NCBI RefSeq assembly: GCF_000003815.2
Contig: NC_049991.1
Coordinates: 580,011 to 642,010 of the forward strand
DNA: 62,000 nucleotides
Source of the DNA: Branchiostoma floridae
Lineage: Eukaryota > Chordata > Leptocardii > Amphioxiformes > Branchiostomatidae
Direction: 5' to 3'
Shown here: positions 22,901-37,900 of the stretch, piece by piece
Layout: each line of letters opens with the position of its first letter
Position numbering within the stretch: position 1 is the first letter of the stretch
Notes under the pieces: model-generated
The model's database searches: none
The model's input: the letters and a program-made list of their open reading frames with translations, nothing else
What the model was told of the DNA's origin: nothing
Position numbers and translations under genes: made by a program

Positions 22901-25900
22901 CATGTGTCTACTCAAAACATAACCTTGCCATTCTGGCGAAGGTAATAAAAGTTTTCCAAGTCCAATTTAAGCGTAAAGACTAAAAACAGAATGTTTTGCA
23001 CCCCCACTGTAAGTGGAACCATCTTTTCGATGTCTGCCGTTTTGTTAACAAGCTGCAGCACAAATTGTGAACACAGTGCCACAGTTTTTCTGTCAAGAAA
23101 TCACAGAATCAGATCTAGACTAATTTTTTTGAGTGAAAGGAAGCTGAGGAACATGCCCAGGAGCCCCATTCAGGCTGATGGGCGGGAAGCTGAACTGCTT
23201 TCTAAGGGAGAATAATCGGACAAAGTGGCGCCAGCATTCAGAATGAAGCCGGGTCACTTTGAATAGGCTATATAAAATGACGTTACTGACCCGCCTGTTC
23301 CTTTTGTATTTGGTTTTATAACGCCTTGTCCTTTGCTATAAAAACCTCATAAACCATCTTGTTCGCTTCGCTGACTCTGTGGTTTCCACAGATCCTGGAG
23401 GCCACCCCCTTGTTGGAGTCTTTTGGAAATGCAAAGACAGTCAAGAATGACAACTCCAGCCGTTTTGGAAAATACCTGGAATTGCAATACACAAAGTAAG
23501 TTCCTTTTTAACTTGGTTACTAATTACAGAAGGCAGTCCTGTAAGGTAGTCCTTTTTTTGCTATGGGAAATTTGTTAAACATCTATTCTACATTTATTAT
23601 TACCTGAATGAGCACTGTTACCGTTGAATGAATGAATGAATGAATGAATGAATGAATGAATGAATGAATGAATGAATGAATGAATGAATGAATGACTGAA
23701 TGAATGAATGAATGAATGAATGAATGAATGAATGAATGAATGATGCGTTAGAACGCCCAGCCAACGTGGACTTATAAGACACACACAGTATAAATTATAG
23801 TTGAACATAGGATATTGTAATATAGAAGAACGTCAGGAACATAATCAGTAACTATTATACAAATCGGATAACAAGACCAGATATCAAATCATAATCACAT
23901 AAATCGAAACCATCAAACAAAGGTACATGTAGTGCAAAAGGTGGCAAATTTTATTTGTAACATATGATACAGAAATTCCGCATGATAGTTTTGCATGAAC
24001 TGTAACTTTCTTCTTTTGTTTACCTATTCATTTCTTTTAAAAGTTGGACATTCTAAATTGTAACATTTGTATGATACCCCCAGAATTGAGACACGAACAT
24101 GAACTTGAGATACTCAAGTGTTCAAACACTGTCTAAAAGATTTGATTTCAAAACAATGGTGTAAAAAGCTTTACATTCCTCGCTGGAACAATTCAATTGT
24201 ACAACTGTTTTATACACTAACTGAGTGATGTTCTACTCAATGGAACAAATCTTGTTTTGTTACAGAAGTGCTAACTGCATGCAGCATCTCACTTTTTGGT
24301 CATTTTTTCATCATTTTTTTGCTGAGACAAGTTAACTTTATACCTTCAATACTGTCTTCAAACGTCAAGACAGGAACAACCCTGATACCAATACTACAGT
24401 GTATTACACCATTCTAAAAGAAAAGAGTTGTGTTGTCAGACAGCAGGAAGTTCTGTTGTCTTGTTGTGCCGGTTGCTCTGGCCAGTCAAATATTAGTCTT
24501 CCTTTTGTCTTTAAAAAAGTCCTTCCCACGCCTGATGGCACATAGGGCAGCGCCCATCTCCGTTTCAGTATCCCTTGGGCCACACAGCGCAATCACTACA
24601 GCAGGGGGCTAGTCCACTGGTAGTGGTGTGTGTTCAACTTCCATACTCTTTGTTCCCGAATGCTGAGTGCTAAGCAGAGAAAGCAGCATGTACCATTTTT
24701 AAAGTCTTTAGTACGACTAGGCTGGGGATCGAACTCACGACCTACCGAATGCAAGGCGAACACTGTACCCACTAGGCCATTGCACCGGTTGCTTCCCTTC
24801 GTCTACCAGTAATAAATAGTTTCCTTTTCAAATGTAGGGTCTCTTCAGTCACTGGTAGAAAATTATAAGGAACAGTGTGTGCCAAACTTTTTCCCCTTGT
24901 TGTAATTAATATCTAAAACTCAGAAACAAGTTATGAATGTAGGTGGTATGTTCTCTGATGATATTTGTACTTTTGTTTCCACAGTGGTGTCATCACAGGT
25001 GCAAAGACAACTGATTACCTGCTGGAGAAGTCCAGGATAGTCAGTCAGGTGATTCATCTCAGAAAAAAGGATTTTTTAATGAATACTGAAACATTTTCTA
25101 AGTACAGATAGTTGGACAAGAGCTAGAGATGTTTAGAAGACTTGAGACTTATAGAATTATAGTTGCCTTAAAGTTAAGTACAAATACCAGGTTCTAGATT
25201 GTTTAGTCTTTTCCTACTCCTGCTAGACACAGTAAATGACTCTTCTGTGGGTGATAACAAGTTTTGTTCACTGCAGGCTCCATATGAGAGGAATTACCAT
25301 ATTTTCTATGAGATGCTGGCTGGTATGACAGAAGCAGACAAGAACAAGTATGGCCTGCAACAGGCACAGTCTTACTATTACCTCAACCAGGTAAAATACA
25401 GGCACAACCAGAAAGACAATATCTCTGACTTGTTAAATGCAGGATACTTTCTTCCCTATCTGTTCCATAGATAGCTTGTAAGAGTTTTTTGAATTGCAAA
25501 ATTAATGATTGTAATCATTAAAGCACTAATGAGAACTAAAAAATTACATGAGAAACTTAATGATGCCTTTCAGATCTAGAAATGGGGTGTGAGAAGTCTA
25601 AATCAAACAGCCCTTATAGGTGTGCATGATCTGGACTTGATGTCTTCAAAAGTTTTCAGATACATAACCAGGATATGAAGCTATACTGTAATGGTTAACG
25701 GGAGGGGGCCATACTTCGACAGGGGTCCAAATTTCGACAGGTTTTAAAAATCATTGTTGCGGAGAAATGCATAGATGCCTGCACATGAGAAGTACACTAG
25801 CTGTAGACTAAACCTTGTTGTAAATAACTACAAAGACGGGGTATGTGTCGAAGCTAGCAAGTCCCACAGATAACGATTGAAAAACTTGCTCAAGTTTGAC

Positions 25901-28900
25901 GCCTTCCTTGCAAGTTGACGAGCGAACGTATCGAGACCATGGCCCGGGAAACTCTTGAATTATTCTTCGCAAAATACGACATGTGAAAAAATACCACCAC
26001 ACATAGAAATGATGTTTATTAGCCTTCCGAAAAATAATACCTGTGTTCTGTTCTGCCTTTAACTGGGTTGGATAAACGGAGCTAAAATGATGCCACAATG
26101 TTCACGCAGTCGGGGCCCCGCCATTTTACTATCACGCACGAAGGCGGGCGAGTGATGCTCAGCACGTTGAACTCAGTCAACCCGTCCGTCGAGCGACAAA
26201 CATTCAAGAAAAATCGATCCCTACCGACTAAAAAATCCTGTAGCCATTGCTGCTGCCAAAAGACAGGATGAAAAGGCAATCAAGGAAGCCGAAAAGCGAA
26301 AATGACATCACTGTCCAACGTAAATAATACGCTGCCGTTTTGCGGCAAGTTGGTCTCACCGTGAGAGGTAAACAATTGAACACACCGTATTTGAATAAGT
26401 CGCGTAATACAAAATATGACCCATATTTGGTACAAAAAAATAATAATGAAAATTTTTAGTGATATTCTATTTGCATAAGTTGTTTTAAAATGCACGGCGA
26501 TGGTCTGGTTGTTACTATGTCGGAGTTTGGACCCCTTTTTTGTGTTGGAACGTTCTGCTAGGATGCAAGCCGAAAACCTGCCGTAAGTTTCGTGCGCTGT
26601 CAAAGTACAGTGCGGAACGCTACCGTTAAATGAAATATATATCTGTACAGCTTCAATAACAGTTATATGGATGTATACAAGATTTTAACTTGTTTTTGAT
26701 GAGTTCACTGTAAAATGTATATTGACAAAAGCCATGCGCATCCACTTAGAACGGCTGTCGAAGTATGGCCCCCTCCCGTTACTGTATCTTAACAGACTGA
26801 GTGACTGTGATGTTTATGTCGAACATTATGTCTGACAGGGAGGCAATCCTTCTATCCCATCCAAGAATGATGGTGAGGACTTTACTGGTATCCTGGCAGC
26901 GTTAGATGTGCTGGGTTTCACTGCAGATGAGACAGATACTGTGTTCTCTATAGTGGCTGCTGTCCTGCACCTTGGCAATGTGTATTTTGGCAAATCTGAG
27001 GTAAGAGTGGACTATCAATTTTGTAAGTGTATACTATAAGAAAGGGTGCAAGTCTGGACTCTTTCCAGCTGTAAATTTTTGTCTGTAGGTACATGTATAT
27101 TGGGTACTCATTTTCTACCTGAGTGAAGTGACAAAATTTGTGCTGTAATTTGATATGGGCAGAATGTCATAGCATATCAGGGGACTCAAACCCAGGACCT
27201 CTGGGCTTTGAGCCAAACACCCTACTGTTAGGTTATGAGACACTACAACTACCATTACTCAACGTCATGTCACGACTAGCGATCAGCTGCTAGTAGGATT
27301 TGTCTTGTCTGTAGCAAGGCTTAAAAAACAAGACACTGTTAGGAAGGTGGCAATCTGTTTTGGCTTTGTGACATAATAGATACATGTAGTTGACCTGATT
27401 TGTATAGTCTTAATGTTACATGTATTTCAATTCATGTCATGAGGGCTACCTGACTGTTAGGGATATCAGGGGACTCATACCCAGGACCTCTGGTCAAGAG
27501 AAATAAAATCCCCTTATGCAAAGTGAAATTCTGTCAAATAGAATGACAGATGCAGGAGAGAGCCCTGGTGTTGGAACATGTGTCAGAACTAAGTACATGA
27601 TTGATACTTATCTAAATTTCTGACATCCTCGACCATAGTGATGATGAAAGAGTGATGGTGATATTTCTGGAGCTGAAGTAATGAAAAGTGCAACCTGTCT
27701 GACTCAATCTCATTTGCCTCCACCTACAGTCATTTGTAGTAGTACATGTACCTTAAAGTTTGTTCCAGTCACAGGACAATTATTTGTACACTCAGTGGGC
27801 ACACCCTAACAACGTTCTGTATTTTGACATTGTATTGATTGTGCAATGTAACAGTTTTCTGACATTATATCCACTTTCCCATTTTGTATAATGATTGATC
27901 TTGCAGGAGGAAATAGCAACAGTGATTAGCCAATCAGAGTTGAGGGTAGTGGCAGAGCTTTTGCAGCTGCCCTTTGATGGACTTCATTCTGCAGTGACAG
28001 CAAAACTAACGGTCAGTGTTACATGTAGATAACAACAACGCGCGTAGTCCAGTGGTTAGAAGCCGTGAGTTCGATTCCGGCTGTGTCGCTCACCCGACAT
28101 GCACGATACCAGAAAGGGTCCTTAGGACAGGACGTTAAGCCGTGGTCCACTGTTCATTGTGCTTGTCGAAAAGAGCTAGGGGAATTTCCCCGGTACAAAG
28201 AACCTGTAAATACTGTACATAGCGTCTGTCCTCTCTGTCACGACCAGTGGAAGACTAGCTCTTCAGTGAGCTAAAACTGGATCGAGATCACTTTACAACG
28301 CTCTGTTTCCTTCCCATACTCACCGCTACAACATGTTCTTTTTCCAGCTTGAATTCTATTCCCAAAACTTCACAATTCACCACTCAAACTGCAAAAAGTC
28401 GCAGGTTGGCAGCCAGTGCTTAGTGCCAAGTGATTACAGTCTGTATTATGATTTTTAGAATGTCATTACTAACAGTTATCAGACCTTAAGTAATGTTCTG
28501 TCCATTTTTTTAGGAAGCACACGGAGAAAAGATCTATTCATCATACAGCATGGAACAAGCTTTAGAAGCAAGGTACAGATTGGAATTAAGCTATTATGAC
28601 AGGATAGTGGAGAAATGTATTTTTCAATCCATATTTTTGCAGAACTATTGCAGAGTGGAATTTTTATTACTGAGCATGCTAGGGGCATCTTTGCTAGACA
28701 GTTTTAAAAAACATTTGCAGTCAGATGTGCAAAAGTTCTGTGTGACAAGTCGTTCAGTGTAATATAGCCAGCTGCCGGCACCTATAGACCCATAATCTTT
28801 AGGGTATGGCATTGGCAGGCGAATCCCCAAGCCCAAAGACAGATGGACAGAATGAGAAAGGTCGTATAAAGTGCACGTTCTGCACTTCCCCTCCTCCTTT

Positions 28901-31900
28901 GAACCCATCTTTGTTTGTAGATGTTTCCATATATCTGGATAGGTGTACAATAAGAACTATTCTATGATATAGAGATGCCATAGCCAAATCCCTGTACCAG
29001 AGGCTGTTTGTGTGGTTAGTGGAGAGAGTCAACAGAACCGTGTACAAGCAGCCTGAGAAGAGGTGCAGGACAATCGGCATTCTGGACATCTTTGGGTTTG
29101 AGGTATGGAAAAATATAACAATGTGTGAATCATCATTACAGCTGAACTAGAACAGAAATACAGTTACAGTCTAGTGTAAAAGCTAAATTAGCATGTTGAC
29201 TGTCCATTGATCATATTATTATCATTAACAGAATATATAAAGAACTGTTGTTGTACTGAATATTGATAGCTGAGTATTAAAAAAATCTATCAATTTTTTT
29301 ACCATATGGATGGCATGATAAAATGTCATCTCCCTAGGACCCTTATTATTTTTTCTGAGAGAAAATAATGATAATAGCATTCAAATTGCTACATCTTGAT
29401 ATTTACAAAATAGCACTTTCAAATTGGTACATATACAAATGTCATGTAACTGTAATGAACCTAATAGAATGTAGTACACATAAATATTGTATATTTGCAC
29501 ATCTTGATATCTACAAATTTGTGGTAGTTATTAGAAAATGATTTTCTAACTTGTTAATTACTGACTCTAACAACAATTAGTAAATATCAAGATGTGCAAA
29601 TGTATGTTTCCTTTGATGATTTTAGGGTTGGAAATCTGATGATTTTAGGGTTGGAAATGATGTGCTATTCCAGGATGTAACTTTGCTGCCTTTATTTTTT
29701 ATTACCCTTCAGGACTTTGATGTCAACAGCTTTGAACAGCTTTGCATCAACTTTGCCAATGAAAAACTTCATGACCACTTCAACAGACATATATTCAAGA
29801 TAGAGCAGGTAAATGCTGATTCTGCTGGAAAGGGTTGGTTTTGACTGTTCTGTGCATATCAATGTAGTGACATTGTTTTGGCAAGTGAAACATGAGGAGA
29901 TTCTACTGTTTTAGAAGTTTGTAGAAGTTAAGAGTACAAGTTTTGTCATCAATGTTTCAGATGGAGTACGAGAAAGAGTCTATAGGCTGGAAACACATGA
30001 CCTGTCCTGACAACCAGCTTTGCTTGGACCTGATTTCTGCCAAACCACATGGAATATTCTCCTTACTGAACGACCAGAGCAGCTTTCCTCAGGTTGTAGT
30101 TTTTACCTTGTACATGAAAACAAACATGTTCTGAGTGTTGATGCTTCCCACTCTCACAGTTTCATGGCTCAGTACTTATATTATACATGTCACAATAGAC
30201 TTATACATGTCCAAGTAGACTTAGAAATTGCCTCCTACATGTATATGTCACAGTAGAGATCACAATCCTGGTAGAATAGAATAGAAGAAATACTTAAAAA
30301 TAGATACATGTGCCTTCTTGAAAGTTTTGACAGGATAATCTATTTGTAATCTAATGAGTTTTATACTCTTCTAAACCTTTTTCAAATTGTTTTGAATTTC
30401 TTCCCAGGCAACTGATAGATCCTTCCTGGAGAAATGTCACCACTTCCACCAGGACCATGAACATTACGAGCGTCCCAGGGTGCCTGCCCAGGAGTTCTCC
30501 ATCAGACACTGTGCAGGAAAGGTCTCCTATAAAGTAAGAACAGTTGGAATCTATTGCTTATTAAGTGGATTGGCTTCTCGAGTTAACATTACATGTATAT
30601 CGACGATCCTCGACAGACAGACAGACACTCAAGAGTCAGCACACTAGTATTCAGTGAATCCATTTTTGCCCAGGAGTAGCTTTTTGAAAGTGACAGTCCT
30701 TTTGCATAGTTGTAATTCTGGAATGTTTCATTTGTACGTGTGGGATTGATGGAAATTTCAGTGTCATATACTGAAGGGAATATGCTCCCTTGGCCTTGGC
30801 ACAGAAAGTTTGGAAACTTAACTTTGATCGATCATAAGTTATGTTGTTTCTTTATTACTTTCAAAGTACTATATATATAATTATATACCATTAAAAAGTT
30901 TGTGTAACTTCCTCATTCTATTATAATAACTCATTATGATTTTTCATATGAATTTATGGAATGAGTACTGGGTCTGCTTTCATGAGAAGGTTGCAAAAAA
31001 CAAGTGGCGGAGAAGTAGGGGTGATTTCTGAAATTATTACATCGATTATCAAAACAGTTACAGCGAAAAAAAGTGCATTGTCCTGCAGCTGTATGCAGAG
31101 GACATGCCAAACTACACTTTGATCGATCATAAGTTATGTTGTTTCTTTATTACTTTCAAAGTACTATTATATACCATTAAAAAGCTTGTGTAATTTCCTC
31201 ATTCCANNNNNNNNNNNNNNNNNNNNNNNNNNNNNNNNNNNNNNNNNNNNNNNNNNNNNNNNNNNNNNNNNNNNNNNNNNNNNNNNNNNNNNNNNNNNNN
31301 NNNNNNGGGTGATTTCTGAAATTATTACATCGATTATCAAAACAGTTACAGCGAAAAAAAGTGCATTGTCCTGCAGCTGTATGCAGAGGACATGCCAAAC
31401 TACATATGAATGTGGCAGATGGAACATACAGATGAGAACACTCATCACATATAAAAACAATACTCTGTCACCGAAGGTTACCCTCCAGTCACAGGCAATA
31501 AGTTGGATGTTCTAGGAAAGGATATAAAACAAACTTTCAAATGATGCATGATTATATATTGAAATTGATAACAAAGGAATGGACTTATAAACAACACGTT
31601 AAGTTTCCAAACTTTTAGTGCGAATCTTACATGTAGTTCTGCCTTTGATAAAGAGTGTTGTGGATGAACCAGATGAAATTGTATCCTATACTAATTAATA
31701 TATATATATATATATATTACTAATTAATCAGTAACTTTTGAAATGTTTCAGGTCCATGGTTTCCTGGATAAGAACAAAGACACCATGAGATATGATGTTG
31801 TGGAGATGCTAATAGGAAGCAAATGTGAGGTAGGCATTCAACATCTAGTAGTAGTATGCAATACTGTAATGCATTTGTGTAAGTTCATGGGGATTTAATT

Positions 31901-34900
31901 TCGTGGTAGATGGACCTTTCGTGCTGGTTTTAAGTTTGCGGTAGCACCATGCACTGTAGTCTCTTACTGCCATGGAAAAATGTTCGCGTCGGTTTTATGT
32001 TCGCGGTGAAGCCATTATGATTATGTGCACTTAGGCCTAAGAAGATACATTATGATTATGTGCTGTTAGGCCTAGTAAGAAAAAAATCTTTTTAGATTTC
32101 AGCACAAGTGGTCCAACAAATACAGTTCCTACATCAACTTGTTCAATGCATTAATCTGTTAACTGAGTGAAGTACAGTCTGCAAGGAAATGCATTTTATA
32201 AGATTTTGTTTCCAATTTTCATCACTGAGGTATTGGATCAAAAATGTGATGTAACCTGAATGCTAGTGGTCAATCAAAAAGAAGGCCAGGTTTGGCAGGT
32301 TTTTGTTCCACACTATAGGGTCAGTTTGGTCACCAGAAAAGCAATATTTTTCCTAAGCCTTTAAAACCTCTCTCTCATGCACAGGACCATGCACATATCT
32401 AAGGAATACACCTCTGCTGTTACCAGCAGTGTTGGCAAAAGTACCCTCACATACCTTATCAGTCTGAACGCAGCTATTTCTGTAGGGCAGAATCCATCTT
32501 CTCTCACAGATGTCACAGACTCCACTTCTGGCACACAATTCTTTAGAATCTTTGCTCAAAGGAGAGACGGTTGCTTTACTTCTTCCCTCATTGTGGACTT
32601 GAGCCCAACTGGTTGCTGGCTACAGATAATGACGTAAAAGAGACATATCAATATGCGTTTTAAGCACTTCTTCTGTTTCCCAGGCTGTTGAAGTGCTGTA
32701 TGAATGATGGAAACATGCTCTTCCAGTGGTAATCATTCCTCATACTTTGTATTACATGTAGCTGCTTTCTCGAATGTTTTGGGAACACCAGTCTTTGGAA
32801 CTGAACAAGAGTATCAGTAAGAAACAACATGGATTGACCACGCTGAATGTGGTGAGCCACAAGGTTCCAACTGTATCTGCCAAGTTCCAGGAGTCACTGG
32901 AGGAACTACTGGAGGAAATATCCAAGTAAGCTCATAATCATACACAGAATTTGTAGAAGACATGTCTGAATTATATGATATTTAGTGGCATGGCATTTCC
33001 TCCAAACAAAATGTGAAATTCATTGTGTTACTGTATATGAGCAAAAGCGATTCTTGCTTCAGGTTGGTAATTCATAGCCTCTATATCAGGCTGCGTTCGT
33101 GGTTTGGATAATGGTCCTACTCGGCCGGCTGACTCCCCTACTTAGTATTGACCCTATTTGTCCAATTTCTACAAATACTAGTAGACAATTGTGATCGATA
33201 CGTTAAAAGACACGTGTATATGATGTGATAGGTATAGTTAGATGTTGATAATACTAAAGAAATTTTAATGATGTGAAATATGTAAAAAACATTTGTATAC
33301 AAGACTTAGTCCAATTCAGTGCACGAGTTTTGTGCACTGCGATGCAGTGTATTTTGTACAAAGAAAGAAAGAATAATAAACCATTCCTACTACTACTAGA
33401 CCACCGAACCATGGAGCCTGGTAGAGGCTAGTAGGTAATTCACTGGGTTTCTTCAAAGAGTAAAACCACCTAATTCATGAAAACCTGCCAACTTCTGGAA
33501 CCTCCATCAGCACAATTATGACTGATTCTACTTTGCTACATGTAACGTTAGATGTAGTGAAAAGAATGCAGTTCTTTATGTGCTATCATTACATGATTGT
33601 ATATAACAAATTGTGGATCAGGCAATGAAAGAACTAGCACCAAAATGTTGGCAAGTATGAATGTGGTTGAAGAAAGCTGACTCTTTCCATATATTCAGTT
33701 TTCCTAATTGGTTAAGACTAGCCTCCTTGTAAGTTGACCAAGTATAAAACTTTGCTGAAATGAGATGTTCACACAGTTCTGTAAATTGATGACAATAAAC
33801 AAAGTCATTTTTTGTTTGTACAATATTTTTCTGTCCGGAATGGAATAATTCCATTCACTATGAAATAGATTGGTCTATCATATTAGAACAAGTATGATAT
33901 ATCAAGGATGTTTAACATATAACGTTATCTGCTACATGTATGATATCTTATATCTGCTAAATGTATGATATAACGACTTTGATTCAATGCATTATGTTGT
34001 TGATTCCAGGTGTAATCCATTATTTGTTAGATGTATGAAGCCAAACACATGTAAGGTATGTATTGTCCAGTGTGCCTATTGAATTTTTTGAAAATAAGTA
34101 AAAATATATCAAATATGTCGCTCGCTATCCGGTTTATCGTCAGACTCTGTTCTTGCCCATTCTTTATATCAAATAAAGAAAATTTACCTTTTAAAAGTGC
34201 GGTCTGGCAAATTCTTTGGTAATCAAGGTTGAGTTTTTTGTGTGTGTTATATATGTGTGTGCGTGTGTGTGTGCGTGTGTGTGTGCATGTGTCTTTCTGT
34301 CTGTCTTTTGATGTGTTAATATTTCCAACTGTAGGCTGCACTGATGTTTGATACAGCCATTGTGCTGGAACAGCTGAGGAACTTGGGCATATTGGACACC
34401 ATCCGCATTCGCAAAAAAGGGTATCCAATCCGAGTTCCATTCAAGCAGTTTGCTGACAGGTTTGTTGTTTAATCTGATGTACAAATATGTATAATCATTC
34501 AATCATATACTGGATACAATTAAAATTAGAATTAGCAATCCAACCTATCCATGGACATTAGTAAAGGCACTCGTCGGTCTCGCAGGACCATGAGTAGTAC
34601 TACAATGTACCTATAATTGTTTGTTTTTATGTTTTGATCGTCTGTGTTCGGATGTAAGTCTCTGCTTTTCTTCCCCCCGTTATCCATGGACATTATAGCT
34701 GCATATATTCAATTGATACCAAGCAAGCACAGAATTGACTGCTTGCCAAATGTAGGAAAATGTTATTATGAACAGTGTGAAGCTTGCTTTTTTTGTAGAA
34801 TTAATTCAACTGGTGGTAATAGTAAAAAAATGATTCTTGATTGTTGGATTCCTTCTTCTGTATCACAGATACAAGTTCATGATCGGTGAGCTGAACCCAG

Positions 34901-37900
34901 ACTCAGACCCCCGAGGTGTGTGCATCATGATTCTGGGCAAGCTGGGCAGCCACTTTGCTGACCAGTTTCAGCTGGGGCAGTCTAAGGTACAGGTATTATT
35001 AGGTACTTTAAGTCATAGGGATTTGTGGATTTCTTTGCTCCTCTTATCCATCCCAAATCCAACACAGCATGCATAAAGGATTCTGAAGATGATATTGCAT
35101 TAATTATGAACTTCAAGGTGATTTTGTTGGCATATACGAGTATAATACTAGCCATTTAAACTAAAACAAGGATCGTGGCACCAAGGCTGGCACCAGCTGA
35201 AGGCTGACAACAATTCACATTAACCGAGAGCCAGCTGATATACATTCTAGAGTGCTATTACATCGGTGAAGGTCAGACAATAGGATAACCTAAAATAGCA
35301 ATTACTCAAGCAACTGGGTATGATTTTAGAAGTGGTTAGACTGCATTTTTGTTGCCACTGACCATTAGAAACTAAGGTAAATAAACCTAGTCTATGCACA
35401 GAGCTGTCATTTGCATTCAAGATGTACTTTTTTAACAAATGAATTTCTTATGTTTTCATTTCTCACTGTAGTCATTGATCACTGCGTATTGGCGGCTAAA
35501 TGTTAATCAGATGAATCTGTCAAAAAATCAGGATGAAAACTTCACCACTCTCTGATATCTAACGGTGAGTTTGAGCAAATGAAAAAGCGTGCCATGTTAG
35601 GGCACCCACGTTACATGTAGAACTTACCTCTGGGTGAGACTAGATCAGCTGAAATATCTCAAGGTGAGAAGAACAATGACAAAGATATACGGAGGTTCAG
35701 GAAGTGGAGCCTGCCAAGTGTCAAGTGACCTTGGGTCATTGAAGTGTCTTCTTTCGATATAGAGACAAGTACAAACAATCTGAGCTCTATGTAGTCAGGT
35801 GGTTTATAATAGAAGATGCACTTTATGCTGATCCATACTTTGCATTGATTGTACATTTCAAAAGGTGTTCTTGCGGGAGGTTGTGGAGCATCATCTGGAG
35901 ACGGAGCGGAGTCGTATTCTCAACCTGGCAGCAACTCAGGTGCAGAGGGTCTTTCGTGGCCACGTGGCAGCAAAGGCCTTCAGCAGGATGAAATCTGCTA
36001 TTGTCACTATCCAAGCAGGAATCCGCATGGCAAAAATCAGGTACATGTATGTCATCTGTCATATGCACATTTACTGTCAATCAAATCAGTCATGTGATAG
36101 ATTAATAACCATATGTTATCTACAATGCCATACATTGTATAATACTAACAAATAATATATACTAGAAAGATTGTATATAGTTAATGAAATGATTAGTAGA
36201 GTTTAGGACGTCCAATGTGCTAGTTCCCCAAATGGCAGGATTTGTTAATGTGTTGGTCGTCTCTGCATCTAACATGTCCTGCCCATGGCCATCAGGTTAA
36301 TGAAATTGTCAGATGTTTCAGATAGTATCCACTATCTTTCGTCAGTGACACTGAAGTGATCTGGAAGAAACTGGTCTTTTATACTCTTACTATGAATGAA
36401 GACAATTTCCAGTGGGCTACCCACTAGCATTTGAATTTCCAATGTTCATCATGTGAAATCACTATGTAGCTAAAAGCAAACATATTTAGAGACAAAATTT
36501 GCTGACTGTGTTTTTCTAGGGAGGCATACTTGGAGCTGAGGAGAGCTGTGGTGTTTGTGCAGGCAACATGGAAGATGATCTTGCAGAGGAGGCGATACAT
36601 CAAGGTTTGTAGCTTACTACTGCACACATAATGCAGAACTAGGCAGGTCACCTTTTACCCGATTTCACTGGACACCATGCACATATACCTGTTCCAATGT
36701 TCCTGTACCTGTCCATATTGATGTGACACATATAGCCGATGANNNNNNNNNNNNNNNNNNNNNNNNNNNNNNNNNNNNNNNNNNNNNNNNNNNNNNNNNN
36801 NNNNNNNNNNNNNNNNNNNNNNNNNNNNNNNNNNNNNNNNNNNNNNNNNNNNNNNNNNNNNNNNNNNNNNNNNNNNNNNNNNNNNNNNNNNNNNNNNNNN
36901 NNNNNNNNNNNNNNNNNNNNNNNNNNNNNNNNNNNNNNNNNNNNNNNNNNNNNNNNNNNNNNNNNNNNNNNNNNNNNNNNNNNNNNNNNNNNNNNNGATG
37001 ATGTTGTACACCAATTCTCATCATTCTGAAATATTGGCACAACAGTTACTGGAAGTTGGCCAGAATCCAAAGGACCTAAAGAATACCTCATCTCTGTGAT
37101 TGTAACCATTGTGCAATATTTTTACAAGATAGTCTACAAATTACTCATGTCAGTTTTCAAAACAACATTTTATTCTCTTGACAAACTCGTTTGTAGCTTG
37201 TTTGACAAGTTTGACAAGTTTATTCAACATGTACAGACTAGCAAGATGTCCAATTGGAAACATCTTGAATTGTGCTGGACATCACAATCTGTAGTTCCAC
37301 TTTATTTACACTAAAACAATTGTGCGATTAAAATATTCGTAAACCTTTTCACTTAGATATCAGGTACGTCGTGCGGTTATCTGTTAAATGTAACCATTAA
37401 AAGAAGAAGAAGAAGCTTGTGTAGGTGGCTGGGTGGTACTGAGTTTGAATCCCTGCTGACAGGTAATGATGTTGGCACTTTACATCTACATGTACATTGT
37501 ACTTCCTAACTCCACCCAAAATTGAGTAATGCTATTATGTACCATTTAGCTTTGACCAGGGACATCCCTCAGGTTGGACGTTAGATGGTGGTCCCATGTT
37601 TGAGGAGAGCCTCACTTCAAATACATTTATTAAAGAACCCATCGCACTTACAGTATATCAAAAGGGGTAAAGGTGAGAGAGTATCAAACAGATCTGTTTG
37701 GATATGCAGTTTGTAGATACTGTTACTGGGTAAGTAGAAACCTGGTTGCCATGAGGCAGTTTACAAGGTATGCGATATGAACAGACAAAATGTGTCGGGT
37801 TGTAGCCAGCCGAAAGTCATTTTCCGTCCCTTTGATTTTGAATCCTATCAAGCGCCCAAGGTGCAACATTCCTAGGGGGGTATGGATTAGATTAAGGGGG

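Noticed and set aside
23575-23808. Minus-strand frame with repeated HSFI
   Set aside because: A direct translation of the TGAA microsatellite.
24600-28300. tRNA genes
   Set aside because: A and B boxes are present, but the cloverleaf and acceptor stem are missing, and SINE bodies follow. Called as SINEs.
32353-32637. Extra myosin exon in intron 17
   Set aside because: Exons 17 and 18 join in phase 0 and match the motor without an insert. The open stretch has no family similarity.
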